From Gallaecimonas sp045291545 (GTDB lineage: Bacteria; Pseudomonadota; Gammaproteobacteria; Enterobacterales; Gallaecimonadaceae): 64,000 nucleotides of DNA. Every line of letters begins with the position of its first letter. Position 1 is the stretch's first letter. Where the stretch lies: positions 496,001 through 560,000 of the forward strand of contig NZ_CP149514.1 in the NCBI RefSeq assembly GCF_045291545.1. Direction: 5' to 3'. Below, piece after piece: positions 53,920 through 62,315 of the stretch. The notes beneath the pieces were generated by a model. That model saw only the letters and a list, made by a program, of their open reading frames with translations. It did not search any database and was not told the DNA's origin. Position numbers and translations under genes: made by a program.

Positions 53920-54695
53920 CTATTTTGGTTTTTGCCAGTCTTGTACACCATAGGGGCCAGTAATGTCTTGAGTTCCCCAGTTTTTCGTAGATCTTTCATG
54001 CCCTTGGTGAGCCATTTCGCATAACGAGTAGAATGCATTTTAGTAGGGGAGAAGGCGACATAAACGTCACTGAAAGCGGCGGCCAGTGCAGTATTTCCGG
54101 CGGCCTTGATGAGCGCTTGTGCCGGGTGCCGGCGGAGCTAGTACTGCATCACCGAGCGGTCTTCGAGCAAAATATCCACGTTGGCGTATTCGAGCATGGC
54201 GATGCCATTGGCCAGAGGCGTTTGACCGTACAATCGAACAATATTTTTCTGATGCTCCGGGTTGTCCAGATAGCGTTCAATCTCCGGGCCATAACCGTAA
54301 CCGGCAATGATCGCCAGGCGTTTACCGCGCAGGGATGCTGGCCCTTGGTAACGCCAGGAAGAGCCTTTGAGTACCCAAAAGACATTCTGCATTTGACCCT
54401 GTGGTAACTCAGGGAAGATAAAACCTTTGGCTTCCATGCGGGAGGCACCAATGACACCGTCATAGTCACCGGCTTTGGCCCCTTTCAAGGCTCTGACCCA
54501 AGGCACTTCCAGATAACGGACAGTAACACCGTGTTTGGCCAGTATTTTGCGGGCAATATCTACCATGAAGCCGGCGTTTTTGCTGTCAGCCAGGCAGTTA
54601 TAAGGGCACCAGGGATCTGCTGCCAGTGTGATTGTGGTGGGTTTGGCATGCAAGGGAGCAATAAACAGCAGGAAACACAGCAGCAAGGGGCGCAT
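53920..54695 (-). pseudogene. Family 3 solute-binding protein, broken by TAG and frameshift
   Basis: A periplasmic amino-acid-type binding protein with signal peptide (cleaved near LHAKPTT) and the usual start ITLAADPWCPYNC. The frame stops at an in-frame TAG (54138-54140, after residue 185, LEDRSVMQY). Translation beyond it in the same frame restores typical C-terminal sequence: DVYVAFSPTKMHSTRYAKWL, then KGMKDLRKTGELKTLLAP. One base is then missing at the C4 run (53953-53956); with five Cs the frame continues YGVQDWQKPK and stops at 53920. So the original protein was about 258 residues. If expressed, the 185-residue product would lack much of lobe one's return strands and is probably inactive. 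Confidence 0.85.
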
Positions 54696-54812
54696 TTCCG
54701 GTCACTCGTGCAAGGTAAAATGCGCATAAGTATAGAAAGCTGAAGCGGCTTTGGAAGATAACACGTAAAGGCTCTATCGATACTATGCGAGCTGCTTGTA
54801 AGTGCTCGGTAT

Positions 54813-54846
54813 AAAAAAGCCGGCCCTGTAACGGTGCCGGCTTTTA
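54813..54846 (-). terminator. Terminator after the chemoreceptor gene
   Basis: AAAAGCCGGC paired with GCCGGCTTTT over a short loop, followed on the minus strand by TTTTTT. It isolates the chemoreceptor from the binding-protein pseudogene. Confidence 0.85.
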
Positions 54847-54866
54847 GGGGGGAGCTGCCATATCAA

Positions 54867-56777
54867 TCAGGTTTTAAAACGCCCCACCAGGCGCACCAGT
54901 TCCTCGGCATGGCCAGCCAGTGAGGCACTGGAAGACGAGGTCTTGACCGCATCGGCGGCAGTTTGTTCGGCCACCTGGCTGATGTTGTTGACGCTCTTGT
55001 TTATTTCCTCGGCCACGTGCGATTGTTCTTCGGCGGCGGTGGCTATCTGGGTACTCATCTGTGAGATGGTGTCCATGGACTGGGTGATTTCCTGCAACAC
55101 CTCACGTACCCGATTGGCCTGTTCCTGGCTTGCCTGCGCGCGGCCGGCACTGCTTTCCATGGCGCGAACGGTTTCACCGACACTGCCTTGCAGGCTTTCG
55201 ATCATCTCGTGGATTTCTTCGGTGGATTCCTGGGTACGCCTTGCCAGACTGCGCACTTCGTCGGCGACCACAGCAAAACCTCGGCCTTGTTCGCCGGCTC
55301 GGGCCGCCTCAATGGCGGCATTGAGCGCCAGCAGGTTAGTTTGTTCGGCAATGCCGCGGATCACATCCAGGACGGTACCTATTCGTGTGCTGTCTTTATC
55401 CACGCGCTGTACTATTGCTGAAGCAGCCTGTACTTCATTTACCAGGTCACTAATGCTGGCCACAGCACCGGCAACCACCTGCTGACCACGCTCAGCCTGC
55501 TTCTCGGCATCCTCGGCAGAGTGAGCAGTAGAAGCGGTGTTTTCGGCCACTTCATGCACAGTGGAGGACATTTCGGTCATGGCTGTGGCAATTTGAGTGG
55601 TTTCCAGCTGCTGATTGCGAATAGCCTCGCTGGTGTGTTCGGCAGTGGTGGCCAGTTCTTCGGCGGCAGCACCGACGGACTTCACGGAGCCGGTCACCTG
55701 CACTACCAGCTCGCGGACACTGCGCACGAAGCGGTTGAAGCCGTCTGCCAGCATGGCAACTTCGTCTTGGCCGTCTACTGGCAATTCCTTACTAAGATCG
55801 CCATCGCCTTCAGCGATTTCGCGCATGTACTGAGTCGTGCGCACCAGCGGGTTAACCACGTTGCGGCTGATGAAGTAGATCAGGATGCCACCGATCAAGA
55901 TGCCACCAATACCCATGGCCAGCATCACATTGCGCATGAACTCGATTTTCTGAACGTAGAAGGTACGGTCTTTGGCGACCTGCAGTACGCCAATGGGCTT
56001 ACCGGCATAATCTTTGATTACGTCGGCATAGACGGCCACCGGGGTATCGTTAATTCTGTCTTCAATGATTGTGGAGCCGTGACTGAACACGGATTGTAGT
56101 TGCTGTTCGGTCAGTACACTTGGTTTGCCCAAGGTGCTGGCGAAAGGTTCCATACCGCCATCCCGTTTCAGGTGCAGGGCCAGCATCACATTGTGTGCTT
56201 TGGTGTAATCATCAAAGAAACTTTGCCCAAAGGACATGCCAAACTCTATGGAGCCGACATGCTTACCATCTGCTGAAATTGGCGCAATGCCACGTACACC
56301 CAAACCGGCTTTACCAATCTCCAGGCCATGTATCGGTTTATGGATAGTGTTGGTTTCCACCACTGTGGCACGCAGACTCGACAAATCATCCCCAAATTTG
56401 CCTGGCTGGTGTACGCGCAGGAAAGACGTTGCCGGCGGTAGATGAAACTGGAACTGCCGCACACCAAAGTCTTGTTTTAGTGTGTTAAAGCCTGGTACGA
56501 ACATGTCAGCAAGGTGCTGACGGTCGCCTGTGGCTATGTCTTTTTGTACCGCTGGAATACCGGCCACCAGTGTTGCCATTGCCTCAGCAGCACTGCCTTG
56601 GCTGGCAATGGATGCCTGCACGTTATCGAAAATACTGGCAAGTTCACGCCGTTCGGCATCGTCCAACAGTTGCAGAACGCTGGCGTAAATGAAGCTGAAC
56701 ACCAAGACGGTGGCGATAACGCCGCCGCCCACCACAGTACCGACGAAACGCGGCACGATACGAATCTGTCTGAGCAT
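54867..56777 (-). CDS. Methyl-accepting chemotaxis protein with periplasmic Cache-type sensor
   Basis: 636 residues. Helix one (about 11-33), a periplasmic sensor (about 40-280) of the double/large Cache kind with IPAVQKDIATGDRQHL and GLGVRGIAPIS, helix two (about 283-303), HAMP (304-358), and a cytoplasmic signalling domain with the hairpin tip EQTNLLALNAAIEAARAGEQ and GRGFAVVADEVRSLARRT. No C-terminal CheR-docking pentapeptide is seen. The ligand is unknown. Sensors with this arrangement often bind small organic ligands. Confidence 0.93.
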   Translation of the reverse strand: MLRQIRIVPRFVGTVVGGGVIATVLVFSFIYASVLQLLDDAERRELASIFDNVQASIASQGSAAEAMATLVAGIPAVQKDIATGDRQHLADMFVPGFNTLKQDFGVRQFQFHLPPATSFLRVHQPGKFGDDLSSLRATVVETNTIHKPIHGLEIGKAGLGVRGIAPISADGKHVGSIEFGMSFGQSFFDDYTKAHNVMLALHLKRDGGMEPFASTLGKPSVLTEQQLQSVFSHGSTIIEDRINDTPVAVYADVIKDYAGKPIGVLQVAKDRTFYVQKIEFMRNVMLAMGIGGILIGGILIYFISRNVVNPLVRTTQYMREIAEGDGDLSKELPVDGQDEVAMLADGFNRFVRSVRELVVQVTGSVKSVGAAAEELATTAEHTSEAIRNQQLETTQIATAMTEMSSTVHEVAENTASTAHSAEDAEKQAERGQQVVAGAVASISDLVNEVQAASAIVQRVDKDSTRIGTVLDVIRGIAEQTNLLALNAAIEAARAGEQGRGFAVVADEVRSLARRTQESTEEIHEMIESLQGSVGETVRAMESSAGRAQASQEQANRVREVLQEITQSMDTISQMSTQIATAAEEQSHVAEEINKSVNNISQVAEQTAADAVKTSSSSASLAGHAEELVRLVGRFKT

Positions 56778-56918
56778 GCTTAGATGTCCATTTGCAGGTT
56801 AAATCCATATCGACCCAGCATTACAGAACTTTAACGGTTGATTTACTGATGCGGGGCTTGCTGATGCCCTGCCAATAAGCAGGCACCTCCGGGCATATAG
56901 CGCAGTTTCAATACCACA

Positions 56919-56968
56919 GCCCGTGGCAGCATCACGCTCGTTCAGCGTGGTGGTGATACTGCACGGGC
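56919..56968. repeat. Long imperfect inverted repeat downstream of the EF-hand gene
   Basis: Outer arms GCCCGTG/CACGGGC, continuing as GCAGCATCAC against a matching GTGATACTGC and an inner CACGCT/AGCGTG around a five-base loop. It spans about 50 bases without a U-run, so it resembles a REP-like palindromic unit or mRNA-stabilising structure rather than a plain terminator. Confidence 0.55.
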
Positions 56969-56982
56969 CAGGTGAATTACAA

Positions 56983-57597
56983 TTATTGCTTACTTGGTTT
57001 TTTGGCTTTTGGTACACCGAACTCTTCTGGGCTCAGATAGCCATCACCATTCTTATCCAGCCCCTTGAAGCGGAGCTGGCGACTTTGATTATTATTCATG
57101 GCTTTACCATCTGCCATTTTTGCTTTCATTTTGTTGTTGGGCGCCTTCTCAAATTCAGCTGCTGACAGTTTGCCATCGTGGTTACTGTCCATCATGTTGA
57201 AGGCCTGGCTGCGGTTCATCCGCCCATTACTCTTTTGCTTCAATTTTTTGTCTTGGTACTTTTCTTTACGCTTGTCCTTTAATTTTTCCTGGCGCATCTG
57301 ACTTTGTCTGGCATGGATCGTTTTGGTGTATTCCGCGGCAGTAATTTTACCGTCACCATTGAGATCGAATTGCTTGAACTGTGCCATTTGCCCAGCATTT
57401 TTCATCATACGGCCTTCTTCGGCGCGGCTGCTCATGCGATTGGCATGGGCTTTATTGAATTCCGCTTCGCTGACGATGCCGTCACCATTGGCATCCATTT
57501 TTTTAAAGGCAATAGGGCCAGTTTCATTGGGTTTCGCTGCAAAAGCAGCGGGTGCCATTACCAGGGCCAGAGCGATTGCCAGTGCTGTATTACGCAT
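56983..57597 (-). CDS. Periplasmic EF-hand calcium-binding protein
   Basis: 204 residues with a signal peptide (MRNTALAIALALVMAPAAFA). Four canonical EF-hand loops are present: DANGDGIVSEAE, DLNGDGKITAAE, DSNHDGKLSAAE and DKNGDGYLSPEE, each with acidic residues at positions 1, 3, 5 and 12. They are arranged as two pairs joined by a basic Lys/Arg/Gln-rich linker (about 110-140). It is probably a calcium buffer or sensor in the periplasm. ATG at 57597 follows AAGGAGG. No enzyme domain is attached. Confidence 0.9.
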   Translation of the reverse strand: MRNTALAIALALVMAPAAFAAKPNETGPIAFKKMDANGDGIVSEAEFNKAHANRMSSRAEEGRMMKNAGQMAQFKQFDLNGDGKITAAEYTKTIHARQSQMRQEKLKDKRKEKYQDKKLKQKSNGRMNRSQAFNMMDSNHDGKLSAAEFEKAPNNKMKAKMADGKAMNNNQSRQLRFKGLDKNGDGYLSPEEFGVPKAKKPSKQ

Positions 57598-57747
57598 TGC
57601 GTTGCCTCCTTTTAAGGCATCATGTTGGTATGAGCTGAGCATAGGGCAATTCGCGAAATTTGCTGCTTAACGGAGGCTGAAAAAAGGTAATAATTGCAAC
57701 GCCCCATTGGTATTTGTGAGTAAAAAGAGAGGGATGTTTCTTGGGTG

Positions 57748-58377
57748 TTAACCGGGCTTTTGGGCCTTTATTACCAGTGACGACATAGCAAAATGGTGGC
57801 CAGCAATGGTCAGGGTATCGTCATCGTGGGGAGTGACGGCAATATCGGTAAAGCCGGTTTTGTGTAGGCTGTCAGCCAGCTCTGAACCGTCAAACAACTG
57901 AAAGCCGGCAAACTGGGGCTGGGTGGCCATAGAGGCCCGGCTACGTAAACCCAGCACTAACCGGCCAGCGGGTTTAAGCGCCGTGAAAAGGCGAGCGCTG
58001 ACACCAAGTAGATCCTGCCAGAAGTAACAGGTATTCAAAGATAACAGCGCTGTGAATTGCTCTTGGTAGGGCAACTCATGTAAGTCTCCCTGGACAAAAT
58101 GCCACTGCCCTGACGCTTGTGCCTGCGCCGCTTGTACCATATCTGCTGAGTTATCGAGCCCCAGATAGCGGGCACCGACGGGCAACATCGCCGGCACATG
58201 GGCGCCGTTACCGGGACCCAGTTCCAGCAGGTAGTCAGTGCCGGTGAGTTGCAGTGCCGTCAGGCAATTTTGCAGCAAGCGTTGATTACTCTGCTGCATG
58301 CCATCGGCCACCCGCAGGCCCAGTTCGCCCTGAGGGTGGCGCAATTGCTGGCCAAGTTTTTGCGGGTCAAGTGTCAC
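57748..58377 (-). CDS. SAM-dependent methyltransferase, coupled to copA
   Basis: 209-residue class I methyltransferase. The SAM motif is LLELGPGNGAHVP (about 50-62), followed by acidic LGLDNSADMV and a post-motif VQGDLHELPY. Substrate is unknown; relatives of this shape act on small molecules. GTG at 58377 lies 11 bases inside copA, after AGGA, so it is translated with the copper exporter. A link to metal handling is guilt by association only. Confidence 0.82.
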   Translation of the reverse strand: MTLDPQKLGQQLRHPQGELGLRVADGMQQSNQRLLQNCLTALQLTGTDYLLELGPGNGAHVPAMLPVGARYLGLDNSADMVQAAQAQASGQWHFVQGDLHELPYQEQFTALLSLNTCYFWQDLLGVSARLFTALKPAGRLVLGLRSRASMATQPQFAGFQLFDGSELADSLHKTGFTDIAVTPHDDDTLTIAGHHFAMSSLVIKAQKPG

Positions 58378-60571
58378 GGTGTTGTCCTATGGGCAAACGG
58401 CGCAACCGGTTTGCATTACTGACAACCGTTACTGACGACAGTGCCATGGCGGCTCCGGCAATCACGGGACTCAGTAGCCAACCGGTAAAGGGGTAGAGTA
58501 CACCGGCGGCCAGCGGGATGCCGAGCGTGTTGTAGACAAAAGCGCCAAAGAGGTTCTGGCGGATGTTGGCCAATGTCGCCCGAGCGATCGCAATGGCATC
58601 GTCAAGCACGGCCAAAGAACCGCGCATCAGTGTCAGATCGGCTGTTGCCATGGCGATATCGGTGCCGCTGCCCATAGCCATGCCCACATCGGCCACCGCC
58701 AGTGCTGGTGCATCATTGATGCCGTCACCGGCCATGGCAACACGTTGGCCATTGGCTTGCAATCGCTTGATATAAGCCGCTTTGTCGTTGGGTAGCAGGC
58801 AGCCCTTGGCCTCATCTATACCCAGGGTCCTGGCCAGCTGCTGCACTGCCTGCTCACGGTCTCCTGATAGCACCACCAGCTTTAAGCCCTTTTGCTGCAG
58901 AGCGCGGATGGCTTGCTGAGTATCGGCTTTGATAGGGTCGCTGATGGTAAAGGTTGCCAGCCAATGCTCGCCAAGACTGAGGTACACATAGGTGCTTGAA
59001 GTGTCGCCGGGGTCAGGCAAAGTGATGCTATCCGGGTGCAGTGTACGGTTACCCAAGCGTATTTCCTGGCCCTGATAGTCACCGGTCATGCCTTGGCCAC
59101 TGTGTTCTGTAATGTTGTTCAGTGTTGCTGGTGGTGTTTGCTCTGCCCACTGTAGCAGGGCGTTGGCCAGGGGGTGCTGGCTGCCGGCCTCCAAAGCGTT
59201 GACCAGAGCCGCGACATCATGCGCCTGTTCTGCTTGCTCAACGTCGGTTACCCGAGGCTGCCCTTCGGTCAGGGTGCCGGTCTTATCCAGCACCAGGGTA
59301 TCAATGTGGGTCAGAGTTTGCAGAGCATCGCCATTACGGATCAGTACTCCGGCCTGGGCCGCTTTGCCGACCCCAACCATGATTGACATTGGCGTTGCCA
59401 GCCCCAGGGCGCACGGGCAGGCAATAATCAAAACACTGGTAGCGGCGATCAAGGTGTGGCTCAGCACCGGTGGTGGCCCAAACAGATACCAGCACAATGC
59501 CGTCAGTGTGGCAATCAGCAACACGCTGGGGACGAAGATGCCGGCAATACGATCAGCCAGTTGGCCTATTTGCGGCTTGGCGCTCTGGGCCTGTCGAACC
59601 TGCTCAATGATTTGGGCCAGTAAGGTGCTGTCACCGGCGTTGCTGGTTTTGACCAGCAAGGTGCCTTTTTGCAGCAGAGTACCGGCGTGAACGGTGTCAC
59701 CTTGGCCCTTGCTTTGCGCAAGGGGCTCGCCGGTCAACATACTTTCGTCAACTAGGCCATCACCGTCACAAATGATGCCGTCCACGGCAATTTTTTCGCC
59801 ACCGCGTACGCGGATCACATCGCCCGGCTCAATACCTTCAATGGCCACGGCCGTGGTTTTTTCCCCCTGTACTACCTGGGCTGTTTTTACCTGCAAGTCA
59901 AAAAGCTGATGCAGGGCGTCGGCCGTTTTACCTCGGGCGCGGGCCTCCAGAGCCTGGCCGAGGTTGATGAGGCCAAGGATCATCAGGCTGGCTTCAAAGT
60001 ACAGGTGCCGGGCAGCCTCCGGGAACCACTGTGGTGCCAGCACGACTGTCATCGAATATAGCCAAGCGGCGCCGGTGCCCAAGGCCACTAGGCTGTCCAT
60101 GTTGGCCTGGCCATGTCGGGCGGCACTGACTGCGCCTTTATAAAAATGGCCGCCGGTTACCAGCATCAACAGTGCGATGAACAGGCCAATAGCGGCCCAG
60201 CTAAGTTGGCTGGTGGTGTCGGTTACGGTCATGGCGCCACCAAACCAGGCCCACAGCATCAAGGCTGCTCCGGGTAACAGGGCAGCCAGGCTCTGCAAGA
60301 AGCGGCGTCGCTGATGCTGGCGGTCATTTTGCTGCTGGCTTTGCCGCTCCTGTTCGGCATTGCCGGATAACTGGCGGGCATCATAGCCGGCAGAGCGAAT
60401 GGCACTGATGATGGACTCAACAGCTCCGGAGCTGTCAATCAAAGCGGTGCGATCGGCAAGGTTGATCTGCACTTTGGTTATCTCTGGCACCTGCGCCAGG
60501 GCTTTTTCAATGCTGCGTACACAACCGGCGCAGCTGACGCCCAAGAGAGCTAGCCGATAGGTATGCGCCAT
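58367..60571 (-). CDS. copA: Copper-exporting P1B-type ATPase
   Basis: 734 residues with a single N-terminal heavy-metal-associated domain (Cys14, Cys17 in SCAGC) and eight predicted helices. The transmembrane metal site is CPC (385-387), the phosphorylated Asp429 lies in DKTGTLTEG, and GDGINDAPAL and MGSGTDIAMATAD complete the ATPase core. CPC with C-terminal NTLGIPLAAGVLYP and MALSSVTVVSNANRLR identifies the Cu+-exporting class. ATG at 60571 follows GGAGG. The promoter is MerR-type; the regulator is not in the window. Confidence 0.95.
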   Translation of the reverse strand: MAHTYRLALLGVSCAGCVRSIEKALAQVPEITKVQINLADRTALIDSSGAVESIISAIRSAGYDARQLSGNAEQERQSQQQNDRQHQRRRFLQSLAALLPGAALMLWAWFGGAMTVTDTTSQLSWAAIGLFIALLMLVTGGHFYKGAVSAARHGQANMDSLVALGTGAAWLYSMTVVLAPQWFPEAARHLYFEASLMILGLINLGQALEARARGKTADALHQLFDLQVKTAQVVQGEKTTAVAIEGIEPGDVIRVRGGEKIAVDGIICDGDGLVDESMLTGEPLAQSKGQGDTVHAGTLLQKGTLLVKTSNAGDSTLLAQIIEQVRQAQSAKPQIGQLADRIAGIFVPSVLLIATLTALCWYLFGPPPVLSHTLIAATSVLIIACPCALGLATPMSIMVGVGKAAQAGVLIRNGDALQTLTHIDTLVLDKTGTLTEGQPRVTDVEQAEQAHDVAALVNALEAGSQHPLANALLQWAEQTPPATLNNITEHSGQGMTGDYQGQEIRLGNRTLHPDSITLPDPGDTSSTYVYLSLGEHWLATFTISDPIKADTQQAIRALQQKGLKLVVLSGDREQAVQQLARTLGIDEAKGCLLPNDKAAYIKRLQANGQRVAMAGDGINDAPALAVADVGMAMGSGTDIAMATADLTLMRGSLAVLDDAIAIARATLANIRQNLFGAFVYNTLGIPLAAGVLYPFTGWLLSPVIAGAAMALSSVTVVSNANRLRRLPIGQHRDT

Positions 60572-60601
60572 AAAAACCTCCAGATGATAGATTTATCTCG
60601 C

Positions 60602-60632
60602 AGGGTAAAGCCTGGAGTTACTTCAAGGTCAA
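60602..60632 (-). promoter_or_regulatory. MerR-family (CueR-like) promoter of copA
   Basis: TTGACC and TACCCT on the minus strand separated by 19 bases, the over-long spacing that MerR-family activators correct. The spacer holds an imperfect palindrome, CCTTGAAGT against ACTCCAGG. It lies about 25 bases before the copA ATG, as in CueR-controlled copA genes. Confidence 0.8.
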
Positions 60633-60732
60633 GCGTTGCAGCGCCATTGGACTTATGGCTAATTGTGACCCATAACAGGCCGCGTAAGCTGTCGGCCCAC
60701 TCTCGCCTATCACCCTCAGGAAGTTGTTGACG

Positions 60733-62229
60733 ATGATCGAGCAACGCTGCCGTCTGCCCGGTTGGCAGGCACTGGAAATGTCCGCCGAACAGGCCGCCGG
60801 CCTAATTAAAGACGGCATGATTGTCGGCATGAGCGGCTTTACCCGCGCCGGTGAAGCCAAAGCTGTGCCCCATGCGCTGGCCGGCCGGGCCCGTAATGAG
60901 CCTTTGTCGATTACCCTGATGACCGGCGCTTCGCTGGGCAATGATCTGGACAAGGAACTGACCGAAGCCGGAGTACTGGCCCGGCGCATGCCTTTTCAGG
61001 TGGATACCACACTGCGTAAAGCCATCAACGACGGTAAGGTGATGTTCATCGATCAGCACCTGTCTGAAACGGTCGAGTTGCTGCGCAATCAGCAGCTGGG
61101 GCATATGGATGTAGCCGTGGTGGAAGCCTGCGCCATTACCGAAGAAGGCGGCATTGTGCCTACCACCTCGGTGGGCAACTCGGCCAGTTATGCCATTTTG
61201 GCTGACAAAGTCATTGTAGAGCTTAACCTGGCGGCGCCGGCTGAACTTGAAGGCCTGCATGACATTTATATTCCCGGTAGCCGGCCGCATCGCCAGCCGA
61301 TCCCGGTGGTGGCACCCGACAGCCGTATTGGCCTGCCTTATATTCCGGTCGACCCGGCGAAAATTGCCGCTATTGTTGTCACCCACGGCAAAGACAGCCC
61401 CTCGACCGTACTGCCGCCGGATGCTGACACCCAGCGTATTGCCGATCACCTCATTGCCTTTTTCCAGCAGGAAGTCAGCGCCGGGCGACTGACCCCGCAA
61501 TTACTGCCGCTACAGGCCGGTATCGGTACCATGGCCAATGCAGTGATGAGCGGCCTGGCCCATGGCCCTTTCGAGGGGCTAAGCATGTATTCCGAAGTAC
61601 TGCAGGACTCCACCTTTGACCTGCTCGACAGTGGCAAGCTGCTGTTTGCTTCCGGTTGTTCCATTACCCTATCGCCAGAGCGTAACGAGCAGGTGATGAC
61701 CCAGCTAGGCCGCTACCGTGACCGTTTGATCCTGCGGCCGCAAGAGTTGTCCAACCACCCAGGCATTGTTCGCCGCCTCGGTATTATTGCCATTAATACT
61801 GCACTGGAAGCCGATATCTACGGCAACGTCAATTCCACCCACGTTTGCGGTACCCGGATGATGAACGGCATTGGTGGCTCCGGTGACTTTGCCCGCAACG
61901 GCCAGTTATCGATCTTTGTCACCAAGTCCCTGGCCAAAGGCGGTGATGTGTCCAGCTTTGTACCCTTTGTCAGCCATGTCGATCACACCGAACACGATGT
62001 CGACATTCTGGTGTCTGAACACGGCCTGGCCGATTTACGCGGCCTGGCGCCGCGGGAGCGGGCCCGCACCATCATTGCGCATTGTGTTGACCCGCTGTAC
62101 CGCGACGCCCTGACAGCTTATTTTGAAGAAGCCTGTCAGCGTGGCGGCCATACTCCCCACTGCCTGGAAAAGGCCCTGTCCTGGCACCTGGCACTAGAGC
62201 AACATGGCAGTATGAAAACCCTGCTGTAG
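60733..62229 (+). CDS. Acetyl-CoA/succinate CoA-transferase family protein
   Basis: 498 residues, class I CoA-transferase of the Ach1/ScpC/AarC group that moves CoA between succinate, acetate or propionate. The catalytic glutamate lies in MYSEVLQDSTFDLL; the glycine-rich GGSGDFARNG and NSTHVCGTRM are conserved. Often annotated acetyl-CoA hydrolase; family biochemistry favours transferase. ATG at 60733 follows AGGAAG; in-frame TTGs lie just upstream. It is divergent from copA with no link evident, and a strong terminator follows. Confidence 0.9.
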   Translation: MIEQRCRLPGWQALEMSAEQAAGLIKDGMIVGMSGFTRAGEAKAVPHALAGRARNEPLSITLMTGASLGNDLDKELTEAGVLARRMPFQVDTTLRKAINDGKVMFIDQHLSETVELLRNQQLGHMDVAVVEACAITEEGGIVPTTSVGNSASYAILADKVIVELNLAAPAELEGLHDIYIPGSRPHRQPIPVVAPDSRIGLPYIPVDPAKIAAIVVTHGKDSPSTVLPPDADTQRIADHLIAFFQQEVSAGRLTPQLLPLQAGIGTMANAVMSGLAHGPFEGLSMYSEVLQDSTFDLLDSGKLLFASGCSITLSPERNEQVMTQLGRYRDRLILRPQELSNHPGIVRRLGIIAINTALEADIYGNVNSTHVCGTRMMNGIGGSGDFARNGQLSIFVTKSLAKGGDVSSFVPFVSHVDHTEHDVDILVSEHGLADLRGLAPRERARTIIAHCVDPLYRDALTAYFEEACQRGGHTPHCLEKALSWHLALEQHGSMKTLL

Positions 62230-62237
62230 TCCTGAAC

Positions 62238-62266
62238 AAGGCGCCGCAGGGCGCCTTTTGTTTTTG
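62238..62266 (+). terminator. Terminator after the CoA-transferase gene
   Basis: AAGGCGCC, loop GCAG, GGCGCCTT, then TTGTTTTTG. Confidence 0.88.
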
Positions 62267-62290
62267 TTGAGCCTCAGGCTACAATGCCAT

Positions 62291-62310
62291 AACTGTTTTT
62301 ATATACAGGT
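62291..62310 (+). promoter_or_regulatory. LexA box of dinB
   Basis: CTGT, eight T/A bases, ACAG: a full match to the gammaproteobacterial SOS box core CTGT-N8-ACAG. It ends eight bases before the GTG start and overlaps the AGGT ribosome site, so LexA would sit on the transcript start region. Confidence 0.88.
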
Positions 62311-62315
62311 ATGGC

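Noticed and set aside
54138..54140. Programmed read-through or recoding of the TAG in the binding-protein gene
   Set aside because: A second lesion (frameshift) lies downstream, no recoding structure is evident, and pseudogenisation is simpler.
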